Source: Alphaproteobacteria bacterium | Lineage (GTDB): Bacteria; Pseudomonadota; Alphaproteobacteria; Caulobacterales; Maricaulaceae | DNA length: 59,748 nt | NCBI GenBank assembly: GCA_016124675.1 | Contig: WGNG01000020.1 | Coordinates: 1-59,748 of the forward strand | Direction: 5' to 3' | Shown here: one piece after another, positions 17,803 through 31,482 of the stretch | How positions within the stretch are numbered: the stretch's first letter is position 1 | Layout: each line of letters starts with the position of its first letter | Position numbers and translations under genes: made by a program | Notes under the pieces: model-generated | Database searches by the model: none | Seen by the model: only the letters and a program-made list of their open reading frames with translations | Told to the model about the DNA's origin: nothing

Positions 17803-19218
17803 TCAGATGTGCAGCGCCCGCCCATAAGCGTCCAGCACGCTCTCATGCATCATTTCGCTCAGGGTTGGATGCGGAAAGATCGTATGCATCAGCTCGGCCT
17901 CGGTGGTTTCGAGGGTGCGCCCCACGGCAAAGCCCTGGATGAGCTCGGTGACCTCCGCGCCGATCATGTGGGCGCCCAGAAGCTCGCCGGTCCTGGCGTC
18001 GAAAATCGTCTTGATCAGGCCCTGATCCTCGCCCAGCGCAATCGCCTTGCCATTCCCCACAAAGGGGAACCGGCCGATCTTGAGCTCGTGGCCCGCCTCC
18101 CGGGCGCGCGCCTCGGTCAGGCCCACCGACGCGATCTGCGGATGGCAATAGGTGCAGCCGGGGATATTGGTCTTGTCGATGGCATGGGGATGCAGCCCGG
18201 CGATCGCCTCAACGCAGATCACGCCCTCATGGGAGGCCTTGTGCGCCAGCCAGGGCGCGCCCGCGACATCGCCGATGGCGTATAGCCCCTTAACATTCGT
18301 GCGCCCATAACCGTCGGCGGCGACATGGCCGCGGTCCAGGGTCACGCCGAGCGCTTCCAGCCCGATCCCCTCGACATTGCCGGTGATGCCGATAGCCAGA
18401 ATCACCCGCTCGGCCTCGATGGAGTGCGCCTTGCCATCCTTGCCGGTGACCTGAGCCGTCACAGACTTGGCGCCCGTCTTCAGCCCGCCGACCTGAGCGG
18501 AAGTGAAGATGCTCATGCCCTTCTTGCGGAAGGTTTTCTCGGCCAGGGCGGAGATTTCGGCGTCCTCGGCGGGCAGGATTCGGTCGACCATCTCCACCAC
18601 GGTCACCTGCGCGCCCATGGTGTGATAGAAGCTGGCGAACTCCATGCCGATGGCGCCCGATCCGATGACCAGCACCGATGCGGGCATGGTTTCGGGCACC
18701 ATGGCTTCCTTGTAGGTCCAGATCAGCTTGCCGTCCGGCTCCAGCCCGGCCTTGGGGAGGGTGCGCGCGCGCGCCCCTGTGGCGAGGATCACGTGATCGG
18801 CTGACAGGGTCTGCGTCTTGCCGTCCTTGCCCTTGACCACCACGCCCGGCGCCGCCTCGCCGGCCTTCAGGCTCGCCTCGCCGTCAAACACGCTCACCTT
18901 GTGCTTCTTCATCAGACCGGCGACACCCGACGACAGGCGCTTGGCCACCTGGCGCGAACGCTTCACGACCGCGCCAATATCAAAGCGCACATTGTCCGCC
19001 GCCAGCCCGAACTCTTCGGCGCGGTGGAACAGCTCGTACACATCGGCGCTGCGCAGCAGGGCCTTGGTGGGGATGCATCCCCAGTTCAGACAGATGCCAC
19101 CCATGTGCTCTCGCTCGACGAGGGCGGTCTTCATGCCCAGTTGCGAGGCGCGGATGGCGGCGACATAGCCGCCCGGTCCGCCGCCAATCACGATCAGGTC
19201 AAACTTCATCGCCGACAT
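17803..19218 (-). CDS. lpdA: dihydrolipoyl dehydrogenase (E3)
   Basis: A 471-residue flavoprotein that reoxidises dihydrolipoyl groups of the pyruvate and 2-oxoglutarate dehydrogenase complexes. FAD-binding GGGPGGYVAAIRASQLG, the redox disulfide GGICLNWGCIPTKALL (Cys43 and Cys48), NAD-binding VIGSGAIGMEFASF and the C-terminal HPTLSEMMHE with the catalytic His/Glu are all present. The chosen ATG 19218 has GGAG 10 bases upstream; ATG 19209 is three codons inside. The open frame further upstream to 19353 is not conserved in type. It lies near lipA, which supplies the lipoyl cofactor for the same complexes. Confidence 0.95.
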   Translation of the reverse strand: MSAMKFDLIVIGGGPGGYVAAIRASQLGMKTALVEREHMGGICLNWGCIPTKALLRSADVYELFHRAEEFGLAADNVRFDIGAVVKRSRQVAKRLSSGVAGLMKKHKVSVFDGEASLKAGEAAPGVVVKGKDGKTQTLSADHVILATGARARTLPKAGLEPDGKLIWTYKEAMVPETMPASVLVIGSGAIGMEFASFYHTMGAQVTVVEMVDRILPAEDAEISALAEKTFRKKGMSIFTSAQVGGLKTGAKSVTAQVTGKDGKAHSIEAERVILAIGITGNVEGIGLEALGVTLDRGHVAADGYGRTNVKGLYAIGDVAGAPWLAHKASHEGVICVEAIAGLHPHAIDKTNIPGCTYCHPQIASVGLTEARAREAGHELKIGRFPFVGNGKAIALGEDQGLIKTIFDARTGELLGAHMIGAEVTELIQGFAVGRTLETTEAELMHTIFPHPTLSEMMHESVLDAYGRALHI

Positions 19219-19388
19219 GGGTTGCGCGCTCCGTTGGGTTGCCGCTGCGGTCATCACCCGGCAGGCCGGGAAAATCAACCGCGCCCCGCCTCCCTCGCCT
19301 CCAAGCCATGCACCGGCGAGTTTTGCCTTCTTGCCTGCCGCGACTCGCGTCAAAGTTTATCTGCCAATCAGGCAAAGGGGAGTGTCAC

Positions 19389-19982
19389 ATGAAAGTGAAG
19401 AAACTATTTGTTGCAGGTGCGAGCGCCGCGATGGCCCTCGCCGCTTTGCCAGCGACCGCGTCGGCTGAATATGAACCCTATATCGGCCAGGTGTCCCTCG
19501 TCGCTGAAAACTTTTGTCCGCAGGGCTGGCTTGCCGCCAATGGCCAAACCTTGCCCATCAACCAGTACCAGGCCCTCTACTCGCTGCTGGGCACACGGTT
19601 TGGCGGGAACGGGACGACCAACTTCAATCTGCCCGATCTGCGCGGACGCGCCGTGATCGGCGCCGGGCAAAGCGTGCCGCTCGGACAGGCGGGCGGGTCA
19701 CCGAGCCACACCATGTCAGTCGCTGAACTGCCGCCCCACAACCACCTGATACGGGCCTCTGACCGGGTTGGCTCGACCAACTCGCCCGCCAATGCCGACC
19801 TGGCTGAACAGTCGGGGACAGGCGTGAATTCGTACGCCTCCGGCAATCCGGAGCCGGGCATGGCCATGGCGGCGGGCGTCCTGGGACTGGCGGGCGGATC
19901 GCAGCCGTTTTCGATCACCCAGCCCTCCCTCGGCATGACCTACTGCGTCGCCATCCAAGGAATTTATCCGAGCCGCGACTGA
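19389..19982 (+). CDS. secreted phage-tail-collar domain (Mdp-like) protein 1
   Basis: A 197-residue protein with a signal peptide (KKLFVAGASAAMALAALPATASA) followed by one complete tail-collar domain: YIGQVSLVAENFCPQGW, NGQTLPINQYQALYSLLGTRFGG, FNLPDLRGRAVIG and ELPPHNH. Such domains occur in phage tail fibres and in the microcystin-dependent protein family. Here the export signal and lack of any phage gene nearby point to a host surface or secreted protein. Two conserved Cys (FCPQGW and YCVAIQG) could form a disulfide. The start follows an AGGGGAG ribosome site. It is the first of three tandem paralogues. Confidence 0.85.
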   Translation: MKVKKLFVAGASAAMALAALPATASAEYEPYIGQVSLVAENFCPQGWLAANGQTLPINQYQALYSLLGTRFGGNGTTNFNLPDLRGRAVIGAGQSVPLGQAGGSPSHTMSVAELPPHNHLIRASDRVGSTNSPANADLAEQSGTGVNSYASGNPEPGMAMAAGVLGLAGGSQPFSITQPSLGMTYCVAIQGIYPSRD

Positions 19983-20006
19983 CGGCAGATATCACAGGAG
20001 ACACAG

Positions 20007-20612
20007 ATGAACCGCTTCAAACTCACGCTCGCCGCCATGGCTAGCGCGGCAGCCGCAGCCTTCGGCGCGGCTGCCCCCGCACACAGCCAGGTCGACCCGT
20101 ACATTGGCCAGATCACTCAATTCGGGTTCGCGTTTTGCCCCTCGGGATGGGCGCCGGCCAACGGTCAGGTGATTGCAGTCTCGTCCAACCCCGCCCTGTT
20201 TTCACTGTATGGCCCCACGTATGGCGGAGACGGCCGAAACACGTTCGCCCTGCCCAATCTGAACGGCCGGCACGCCGCCGGCGTCGGGACCGGCGCGGGA
20301 TTGCCGCCGCTCAACCCGGGTCAAGTCATCGGCAGCGAGACCGTCAGCCTGACGCTGCCGCAGATGCCGGCGCACACGCACAGCTTCCACGCCTCCTCCC
20401 AGGGACCGGACAGCACGACGCCCGCTGGCAGCGGCTTCGCCACGTATCCGCCGGCGTCGGTCGCCTATGCTGCAGCCGGCACATCCGACGTCATCATGAA
20501 TCCCGGCCTCGTCCAGACGGTGGGCGCCGGGGCCCCCTTCTCCGTGCGTCAACCCTATCTGGCCCTGACCTGGTGCGTCGCCCTTCAAGGCGTCTACCCG
20601 ACACGGCCGTGA
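20007..20612 (+). CDS. secreted phage-tail-collar domain (Mdp-like) protein 2
   Basis: The second of the tandem trio, 201 residues. A signal peptide ending in AHSQ is followed by the same collar architecture: YIGQITQFGFAFCPSGW, NGQVIAVSSNPALFSLYGPTYGGDG, FALPNLNGRHAAG and LPQMPAHTHSF, ending WCVALQGVYPTRP. Only 24 bases separate it from gene 1 and 17 bases from gene 3, so one transcript is likely. Signal peptides and middle segments differ between the three proteins while the fold motifs are kept, which suggests an old duplication with diversification of the exposed part. Confidence 0.85.
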   Translation: MNRFKLTLAAMASAAAAAFGAAAPAHSQVDPYIGQITQFGFAFCPSGWAPANGQVIAVSSNPALFSLYGPTYGGDGRNTFALPNLNGRHAAGVGTGAGLPPLNPGQVIGSETVSLTLPQMPAHTHSFHASSQGPDSTTPAGSGFATYPPASVAYAAAGTSDVIMNPGLVQTVGAGAPFSVRQPYLALTWCVALQGVYPTRP

Positions 20613-20629
20613 AACAAGGAATCTCAGCC

Positions 20630-21217
20630 ATGAAACTCATTACATCGCTCGCCGCAGGGATTTCGGCCGCAGCGCTTGCTTCAGCCGCCGCCTCCGCCCA
20701 GGCCGATCCGTATGTCGGCGACATAATGCTTGTCGGGTTCAGCTACTGCCCCCAGGGGTGGCTTGAAGCCAATGGCCAGGTTCTGTCCATCGCCGACTAC
20801 CAGGTGCTGTACTCCCTGGTGGGAACCACATATGGCGGCAACGGCGTCACGACCTTCGCCCTCCCCAACCTGCAGGGCCGCATCCCGGTCGGCGTGGGAC
20901 AGGGGCCGGGACTGAGCCCCGTCCAGATCGGCCAGCCCTTTGGCCAGGCCTCGGTCATACTGTCCCCGGCCAATCTCGCGCAGCACACGCATGTGGTGTA
21001 CGGCGCCAGCCAGCTGGCCGATACGGTCAGCCCTGAGAATGCGACACCGGCGAGCTTCGCCCAGCCGCGCTACCGCCAGGGCGGGGTCGACGTGACCATG
21101 GACAACGACATGGTCTCGCCTGCCGGCGGAACAACGCCGGTGGATGTTCACGCCCCGACCCTGGGCTTGCGGTACTGCGTCGCCATGGACGGAATGTACC
21201 CGCAGCGGCCCAACTAG
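20630..21217 (+). CDS. secreted phage-tail-collar domain (Mdp-like) protein 3
   Basis: The third paralogue, 195 residues from ATG 20630. The longer open frame from 20135 is an artefact of overlap with gene 2. It has a signal peptide ending ASAQA, then YVGDIMLVGFSYCPQGW, NGQVLSIADYQVLYSLVGTTYGGNG, FALPNLQGRIPVGVGQGPGLSPVQIGQPFG and NLAQHTH. This is the closest of the three to the canonical microcystin-dependent protein pattern. The operon ends at a strong hairpin terminator 20 bases downstream. Confidence 0.85.
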   Translation: MKLITSLAAGISAAALASAAASAQADPYVGDIMLVGFSYCPQGWLEANGQVLSIADYQVLYSLVGTTYGGNGVTTFALPNLQGRIPVGVGQGPGLSPVQIGQPFGQASVILSPANLAQHTHVVYGASQLADTVSPENATPASFAQPRYRQGGVDVTMDNDMVSPAGGTTPVDVHAPTLGLRYCVAMDGMYPQRPN

Positions 21218-21236
21218 GCGCCCCGCCTCCTGGCAG

Positions 21237-21267
21237 CGCCCCCGGCCCTTCCGGCCGGGGGCGTTTT
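21237..21267 (+). terminator. Rho-independent terminator after the collar-protein operon
   Basis: An 11-bp perfect GC stem (21237-21247 pairing with 21253-21263) with a 5-base loop CTTCC is followed by a TTTT tract. It sits 19 bases after the stop of the third collar gene. Confidence 0.85.
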
Positions 21268-21361
21268 GCGTTCAGGGGCGTATGACGCCTCGGGAGCACA
21301 GGTCCGCCAGCCTGCGCTGACGATCTGCGCCGTTCCGGCCGGACCCTCCGTCCGGGCTTAC

Positions 21362-23629
<2,268 letters not shown>

Positions 23630-23699
23630 GGCGCGCGATCCGGTTAGCAGGAAGATTTGATGTGGGCGAGGCAGCTATACGCTGGCGCCGCGCGCGCGG

Positions 23700-25688
<1,989 letters not shown>

Positions 25689-25736
25689 AGCGCCCGCCTT
25701 CACCTCATCCAACCCTCTGACCGGAGCCCTATCTCA

Positions 25737-27140
25737 ATGTCTGACAAGATCATGAAACTGATGGAAGAGCAGGACGTCGAATATGTCGATCTGCGCTTTT
25801 CCGATCCGCGCGGCAAGCTGCACCATGTGACCTTCCACAAGGACATGGTGGATGAGGACTTCTTCGAGGACGGGCAGATGTTCGACGGCTCCTCGATCAA
25901 TGGCTGGAAGGCCATCAACGAGTCCGACATGAACCTCAAGCCGGACGTGGAGACGGCTCATATCGACCCGTTCTTCCAGCAGACGACGCTGAACATCATC
26001 TGCGATGTGCTCGATCCGTCGACCGGCGAGGCCTATAACCGCGATCCGCGCACCACGGCCAAGAAGGCCGAGAAATTCCTCGCCGCATCAGGGATTGGCG
26101 ACACGGCCTTCTTCGGTCCGGAAGCCGAGTTCTTCGTCTTTGACGATGTGCGCTGGAGCGTTGCCCAGAACGATACCGGCTACACCCTCGATTCCGACGA
26201 AGGCCCCTACAACTCGTCGAAGAAGATTGAAGGCGGCAATCTGGGACACCGTCCGGGGCCCAAGGGCGGGTATTTTCCGGTTCCCCCGATCGACTCGCTT
26301 CAGGACATGCGCTCGGAAATGCTGTCAGTCATGGCCGAACTGGGCATGAAACCGGAAAAGCATCACCATGAGGTGGCGCCCGCACAGCATGAGCTGGGGA
26401 TGAAATTCGCCACGCTGACCACGATGGCCGACCGGATGCAGCTCTACAAATACGTCATCCACAATGTGGCCGCCGCCTATGGCAAGACCGCGACCTTCAT
26501 GCCCAAGCCGGTCTATGCCGACAACGGGTCCGGCATGCACGTGCACCAGTCGATCTGGAAGGGCGGCCAGCCGCTGTTCGCCGGCGACAAGTATGCCGAC
26601 CTGTCGGACATGTGCCTGTATTATATCGGCGGCATCATCAAGCATGCCCGTGCGATCAACGCCTTCGCCAATTCGTCGACCAATTCGTACAAGCGCCTGG
26701 TGCCGGGCTTCGAAGCGCCGGTGCTGCTCGCCTACTCGGCGCGCAACCGCTCGGCCTCGATCCGCATTCCGCACGTCTCCTCGCCCAAGGCCAAGCGCAT
26801 CGAGACCCGCTTCCCGGACGCGGCGGGCAACCCGTATCTCACCTTCGCAGCCCTGCTGATGGCCGGGCTCGACGGCATCGAGAACCAGATCCACCCCGGC
26901 GAGGCGATGGACAAGGACCTCTACGACCTGCCGCCCGAGGAGCTCAAGGACATCCCCACCGTCTGCCGCTCGCTGCGCGAGGCGATGGAATCGCTCGACG
27001 CCGACCGCGACTTCCTGAAAAAAGGCAATGTGTTCGACGACGACCAGATCGATTCCTACATCGCACTGAAAATGGAAGAGGTGGTCCGCATCGAGCAGCA
27101 TCCTCACCCGGTCGAGTTTGAACTCTACTACAAGGCCTGA
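25737..27140 (+). CDS. glnA: glutamine synthetase, type I
   Basis: A 467-residue GS-I (beta subtype) that makes glutamine from glutamate, ammonia and ATP as a dodecamer. Visible sites include [83 protein letters not shown], and the adenylylation site [12 protein letters not shown] with Tyr396. The presence of that Tyr implies control by GlnE, in keeping with the cotranscribed glnB. A hairpin terminator follows about 30 bases after the stop. Confidence 0.97.
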   Translation: MSDKIMKLMEEQDVEYVDLRFSDPRGKLHHVTFHKDMVDEDFFEDGQMFDGSSINGWKAINESDMNLKPDVETAHIDPFFQQTTLNIICDVLDPSTGEAYNRDPRTTAKKAEKFLAASGIGDTAFFGPEAEFFVFDDVRWSVAQNDTGYTLDSDEGPYNSSKKIEGGNLGHRPGPKGGYFPVPPIDSLQDMRSEMLSVMAELGMKPEKHHHEVAPAQHELGMKFATLTTMADRMQLYKYVIHNVAAAYGKTATFMPKPVYADNGSGMHVHQSIWKGGQPLFAGDKYADLSDMCLYYIGGIIKHARAINAFANSSTNSYKRLVPGFEAPVLLAYSARNRSASIRIPHVSSPKAKRIETRFPDAAGNPYLTFAALLMAGLDGIENQIHPGEAMDKDLYDLPPEELKDIPTVCRSLREAMESLDADRDFLKKGNVFDDDQIDSYIALKMEEVVRIEQHPHPVEFELYYKA

Positions 27141-27172
27141 CGCGCCATCCGAACGTAACAGAACGCTGGCAG

Positions 27173-27204
27173 CGGCCGGTCCGGACAGTCCGGGCCGGCC
27201 GTTT
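27173..27204 (+). terminator. terminator after glnBA
   Basis: A 13-bp GC-rich stem (27173-27185 with 27189-27201, one G-T pair) with loop CAG is followed by a short TTT run. It lies 32 bases after the glnA stop. Confidence 0.7.
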
Positions 27205-27338
27205 GCGTGCTGTCTGGCCCGGCAGCAGGCGCCCGGCGCGACGCAGCAGTGTCGACGCCGGACGCGGCATGGGCTAGACACTTGATCCGACGCTCTGTGT
27301 CTGCACGATCGCAGGCGACCAGTCCGGAGACCCGCCGC

Positions 27339-30300
27339 ATGCGCCGCAGCCTTCTCGCCGCCGTTTCGACCCTCGCCATCGCCGCCAGCCCGGCGTTCGC
27401 GCAGGACACCCGCGTTGAGAACGAGCGCACCACGCCGATCGACACCGCGACGGCAGGTAATTTCGTCATCGCTCCGAACGGACGGGTGATCCTGACCGGT
27501 CAGCCCGGGCCGGCGGTTCGGGTCAATTCAAACAACACCGTCACCACCGATCCCGCATCTCGCATCGAGATCGCGGACGTGGACGGCTCTGTCGGCATCC
27601 AGGTCGATCCCGGCGTGGACGGTGAGGTCACGCATGGCGGCTCGATCACCCTCAGCGACCCGTTCGTCGCGCCGACCGATACCGACAGCGGCGTTCCCAA
27701 CGGGCCGTTTGCACAGGATCAGAACAAGACCGGGATTCTGATCGGGGCGGTGGACGCCAACCATGACGCCCTTCCCGGGCAGGCCGGGTTTGACGGATCA
27801 CTGCGGTCCGGCGCCGGCAGCCTGATCGATGTCGCCGGCCAGGACAGCTATGGCGTGCGCGCCGTTGCCGCGGTGAGCGGTGATATCGACCTGCAAGGCC
27901 AGGTCCGGTTGCGCGGCGAGCGCAGCCGGGGCGTGTCAATCGAGAACGGCGTCGGCGGCGACATTGACATTCGGGCTGTCAGCGCGGCGACGCCGGACGG
28001 ATCGGGCGTTTTTGTGGGCGGACCGGTCGGCGGCGGCGTTCGCCTGACCGGCGCCATCGAGGTCTCGGGCTATCGCGTCCCCACCCGGCTGGCGCGCGAT
28101 CTGTTTGTACAGCTCGCCGACCTGGATGTGTCCCAGAACTCCAATTCCGCCGTCATCATCGCCGGCTCCGTCAGCGGCGGCGTCTTCATCGGCGGTTCGG
28201 GCGCAATCACTCACAGCAGCGGCGTCGGCAGCGCGGTCGAGCTGCGCCCGGGTGAAGCCGCGGCTGAGGACCAGCTTATCGGCGAAGTCGTGCTGCCGGC
28301 CAATTTCGGCGTGCCGGCCGCAGATGCCGACGCAGCCGCTGTCGCCGCCGCGCTGGGCTATAGCGTCGTCAACCGCGGCACGATCGCGGCGCGCGGCATT
28401 TTCGACGGGCGCGACGCCACCGCCTTTCTCATCGCCGGGCGCGATGTGAGCGGCGCGATGCGCGCCGTCATTCTCACCCAGGGCGGCATGCGCAATGACG
28501 GGGTCATTGACGCCCTGGCCTTTGATGCCGATGCAACCGGCCTGCGCGTCGGCGCGGGCGCCGCGCTTGACACCCTCCACAATCGCTCTGACCTGCGCGC
28601 CACGGCGGCGCTTGGCTACGCCGACGACGACTTCGCTGACGGAGCCGGGCACGGATCGGGACGCGCCTTCGCCCTGGTGCTGGATGAAGGATCCCAGATC
28701 CGCCGGATCCTCAATGAACGCGGGACGATTTTCGCGCTGGTTGATCGTGGCGGCGTCGCGGCGACCGCGATCACGGTCAACACCCAGTCGCTGGAGCGGA
28801 TCGACAATTCGGGCGTGATTTCCGCCCTCACCAATAATCTCGTGGAGGGCTCAGGCCCGGTCAGCACGATCGCCATCGACGCACGCAATCATGATGCGGG
28901 CCTGCTGATCCGCCAGACGCAAGCGCTCGACGATGAAGGCCGGCCGGTCGAGAACCTCGTCGCGACCATTTCCGGCGATGTCCTGCTAGGCGATGGCGAC
29001 GACACGATCGAGCTCTTGTCCGGTGAATTGCGCGGAGATGTGAATTTCGGCGGTGGCTCCGATTCGCTGATCATCAATGGCGCCCGGATGACCGGCGCCA
29101 TTATTAATGGCTCGGGCGAGCTGGATGTGTCGGTCACGGATGGGCGCATCACGCTCACGGGTCAAAACGCCGTTGAACTGACCAATGCCGTCTTCAATTC
29201 GGGCGGCGTGCTGGATTTGCGCATCGACTCCGCAGGACGCACAGACGCCTTCATCAACGCCAGCGGTGAGGTCGCCTTCCTGGAAGGATCGGATCTGTCG
29301 ATCAGCCTGGCCCGGCTGGTCGGTTCCGGCCGTGATTTCCAGCTGATCACCGCGCAAACCCTGACGATCACCAATGAAGCGGACCTGCTGACGGTCACCG
29401 ACGCGCCCTTTGTCTACAATGCATCGGTCCGCCGCGACGACGCCGATCCCAATACGCTGATCCTGAGCCTGGAGCGCAAGAGCGCCGGCGAGCTCGGGTT
29501 CAATGCCAACCGCGCCGCCGCCTATAGCGAGGCGCTGGCAGCATTTGACGCCGTCGAGGGCCTTGGAACCGCCATCGCGTCCCTGCGCACGCAGGGCGAG
29601 TTCTTCGGCGCGTATGACCAGCTGCTGCCGGACTACGCCGGTAGCGCCATCCAGTTTGCGCTGGCGACCAACGACGCCTCCGCCGGCGCCCTTGCGGCGC
29701 GCCTGGAGAATGCGCGGCGCGCGCCGGACGAGCTGGCGGGCGTCTGGATCCAGGAATTTGCGTACTTCGTGGACCGCTCGGGCGGTCTGGTGACGGACCC
29801 CGGCTATCGCGGCCAGGGGATTGGCCTCGCGGCCGGCATCGATATCCCGTGGGGCCCGTTCTACGCGGTGGGCGTCAGCGTATCGGGCGCCAGCAGCGAC
29901 ATGCGCCGTCATGAGGGCTTCAATGACCCGATGGTGGCGTTCACCGCCCAGCTGGGCGCCTATGTGGGCATGGAGCTGGCCGGGTTCGACGTGTCCGGTT
30001 CCGCCGGGGTCGGGTTCGACCGGTTCGAGACCGAGCGCAGCATCCGCATCCAGAACTTCAGCGCCTTGACGGTTGCTGACTGGAGCGGCTGGCACTTCAC
30101 CGCTGCGGGCCGCGTCGGGCGTGACTTCACCTACAACCGCTGGCTCGTGCGGCCCGAGGCCACCCTGACCTATCTCAGCCTGTTCGAGAGCGCATTCAAC
30201 GAAACCTCCGGCGGCCTGAACGCCGACACCAACGCGCCGCTGGCGCTGTATATCGACGCGCGCGAATCCTCCACCCTGCTGGGCGCAGCCACGCTGACAG

Positions 30301-30584
30301 CGGCGCGCCGCTTCGGGAGCGACACGTCCTGGTGGCTGCCGTCCCTGCGCATCGGCTATCGCGGCGAGTTTTCCAACCGCGATCCGGAAACCGTGGCGCG
30401 CTTCGGGCCTGACGGATCGCCCTTCACGCTCAACCCGCGCGCGGTGCCAGGTTCCGGCGTGCTGCTGGGCTTCGGCCTGTCGGCCGGATCGAACTACTCC
30501 ACCTTCACATTCGGCTATGATGCGGATGTACGGGATGATTTCATCCGGCACACCGCCCGCATCCTCATTCGTCTCGCGTTCTAG
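27339..30584 (+). CDS. autotransporter (type Va) outer-membrane protein
   Basis: A 1081-residue secreted protein from ATG 27339. A signal peptide (RRSLLAAVSTLAIAASPAFAQ) is followed by a long passenger of beta-helix-like sequence with many short Gly/Asp/Asn-rich repeats (for example ISGDVLLGDGDDTIELLSGELRGDVNFGGGSD). From about residue 800 a C-terminal autotransporter barrel follows, with alternating aromatic/polar strands and the terminal signature ARILIRLAF ending in Phe. The passenger has no recognised enzymatic domain, so adhesion or surface structure is the likeliest role. The frame open upstream to 27207 has no signal peptide and is discarded. A strong terminator follows. Confidence 0.88.
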   Translation: MRRSLLAAVSTLAIAASPAFAQDTRVENERTTPIDTATAGNFVIAPNGRVILTGQPGPAVRVNSNNTVTTDPASRIEIADVDGSVGIQVDPGVDGEVTHGGSITLSDPFVAPTDTDSGVPNGPFAQDQNKTGILIGAVDANHDALPGQAGFDGSLRSGAGSLIDVAGQDSYGVRAVAAVSGDIDLQGQVRLRGERSRGVSIENGVGGDIDIRAVSAATPDGSGVFVGGPVGGGVRLTGAIEVSGYRVPTRLARDLFVQLADLDVSQNSNSAVIIAGSVSGGVFIGGSGAITHSSGVGSAVELRPGEAAAEDQLIGEVVLPANFGVPAADADAAAVAAALGYSVVNRGTIAARGIFDGRDATAFLIAGRDVSGAMRAVILTQGGMRNDGVIDALAFDADATGLRVGAGAALDTLHNRSDLRATAALGYADDDFADGAGHGSGRAFALVLDEGSQIRRILNERGTIFALVDRGGVAATAITVNTQSLERIDNSGVISALTNNLVEGSGPVSTIAIDARNHDAGLLIRQTQALDDEGRPVENLVATISGDVLLGDGDDTIELLSGELRGDVNFGGGSDSLIINGARMTGAIINGSGELDVSVTDGRITLTGQNAVELTNAVFNSGGVLDLRIDSAGRTDAFINASGEVAFLEGSDLSISLARLVGSGRDFQLITAQTLTITNEADLLTVTDAPFVYNASVRRDDADPNTLILSLERKSAGELGFNANRAAAYSEALAAFDAVEGLGTAIASLRTQGEFFGAYDQLLPDYAGSAIQFALATNDASAGALAARLENARRAPDELAGVWIQEFAYFVDRSGGLVTDPGYRGQGIGLAAGIDIPWGPFYAVGVSVSGASSDMRRHEGFNDPMVAFTAQLGAYVGMELAGFDVSGSAGVGFDRFETERSIRIQNFSALTVADWSGWHFTAAGRVGRDFTYNRWLVRPEATLTYLSLFESAFNETSGGLNADTNAPLALYIDARESSTLLGAATLTAARRFGSDTSWWLPSLRIGYRGEFSNRDPETVARFGPDGSPFTLNPRAVPGSGVLLGFGLSAGSNYSTFTFGYDADVRDDFIRHTARILIRLAF

Positions 30585-30715
30585 GCGACTTTGATTGCAC
30601 CAAGGCGCGATCTGACGTATCCTGATCCTGTCCGGTTGCAGTTGTCCCCCCAAAGCGCCTGCCCGGACAGCGGGAGCAGCCTCCCCCCTTATGGCCGCAC
30701 CGCTCGACCCCGACC

Positions 30716-30759
30716 CGGTCCCCGGTCCCTCGCACAGGGGCCGGGGACCGATTTTTTTT
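30716..30759 (+). terminator. strong Rho-independent terminator after the autotransporter gene
   Basis: A 15-bp stem (30716-30730 with 30736-30750, one wobble pair), loop CGCAC, is followed after one base by a run of eight T. This is the clearest terminator in the window. Confidence 0.92.
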
Positions 30760-30805
30760 CGGGCGCGTTTGACATTTGAGCCCTTGTTAACCGTGTTCGC
30801 GCACT

Positions 30806-31417
30806 GTGCGCCTCATGATCCGCTCGATCCATATCTTGCTGCTCGCCATCGCGCTGGCCCTCGCCGGATGCGCATCGCGCCCGCCGGCCGAGACACATGA
30901 CGCGTGCCTGCTGCTGGAGGATAACCGGTCGTGGTGGCGCGCCCTGCAGCGCACCGAGAGCCGCTGGGGCATCACGCCCGGTGTTCAGCTCGCCATCCTG
31001 AAACGCGAATCAAGCTTCAACGCCCGCGCCCGGCCGGCCCGCCAGCGCCTGCTCGGGATCATCCCCGGCGCCCGTCCGTCCACCGCCTATGGCTACGCCC
31101 AGGCGCTGGACACGACCTGGGAATGGTATCAGCGCGACACCGGCAACCGGCGCGCGCGCCGCAACGATTTTGCCGACGCCGTGGATTTCGTGGGCTGGTA
31201 TGCCCGCAAGAGCCGGGAATTGTCGAACATCGCGCTGGACGACCCGTATAATCTGTATCTTGCCTATCATGAGGGTCATGGCGGCTATAACCGGGCGAGC
31301 TATCGCGGCAAGGACTGGCTGCTGCGCGCCGCGCGGGAGGTAGAGCGCGATGCGCGCCAGTATGACCAGCAACTGGCAGGCTGCCGGCGCCTGCAAAGGC
31401 GCTTCCGCTTTTTCTAG
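30806..31417 (+). CDS. lytic transglycosylase-like lipoprotein
   Basis: A 203-residue protein with a lipoprotein signal peptide (SIHILLLAIALALAGC). The SLT-like fold shows AILKRESSFNARA with the expected catalytic Glu, GYAQALDTTWEWYQRDTG and YNLYLAYHEGHGGYNRASY. It would cleave peptidoglycan glycan strands to anhydro-muropeptides from the outer membrane. The first start is GTG 30806; ATG 30815 keeps the same lipobox and is also plausible. The C-terminus is rich in basic residues (RRLQRRFRFF). parE begins 65 bases downstream. Confidence 0.85.
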   Translation: MRLMIRSIHILLLAIALALAGCASRPPAETHDACLLLEDNRSWWRALQRTESRWGITPGVQLAILKRESSFNARARPARQRLLGIIPGARPSTAYGYAQALDTTWEWYQRDTGNRRARRNDFADAVDFVGWYARKSRELSNIALDDPYNLYLAYHEGHGGYNRASYRGKDWLLRAAREVERDARQYDQQLAGCRRLQRRFRFF

Positions 31418-31482
31418 CCGCTGACGCCGCCTGTCAGAACACTTTTCAATCCGGGGCGCGCCCGTCCATTCTGCGCCTCATC

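Noticed and set aside
20135-20629. N-terminal extension of the third collar protein
   Set aside because: It overlaps the second collar gene in another frame; the signal peptide and ribosome site place the start at 20630.
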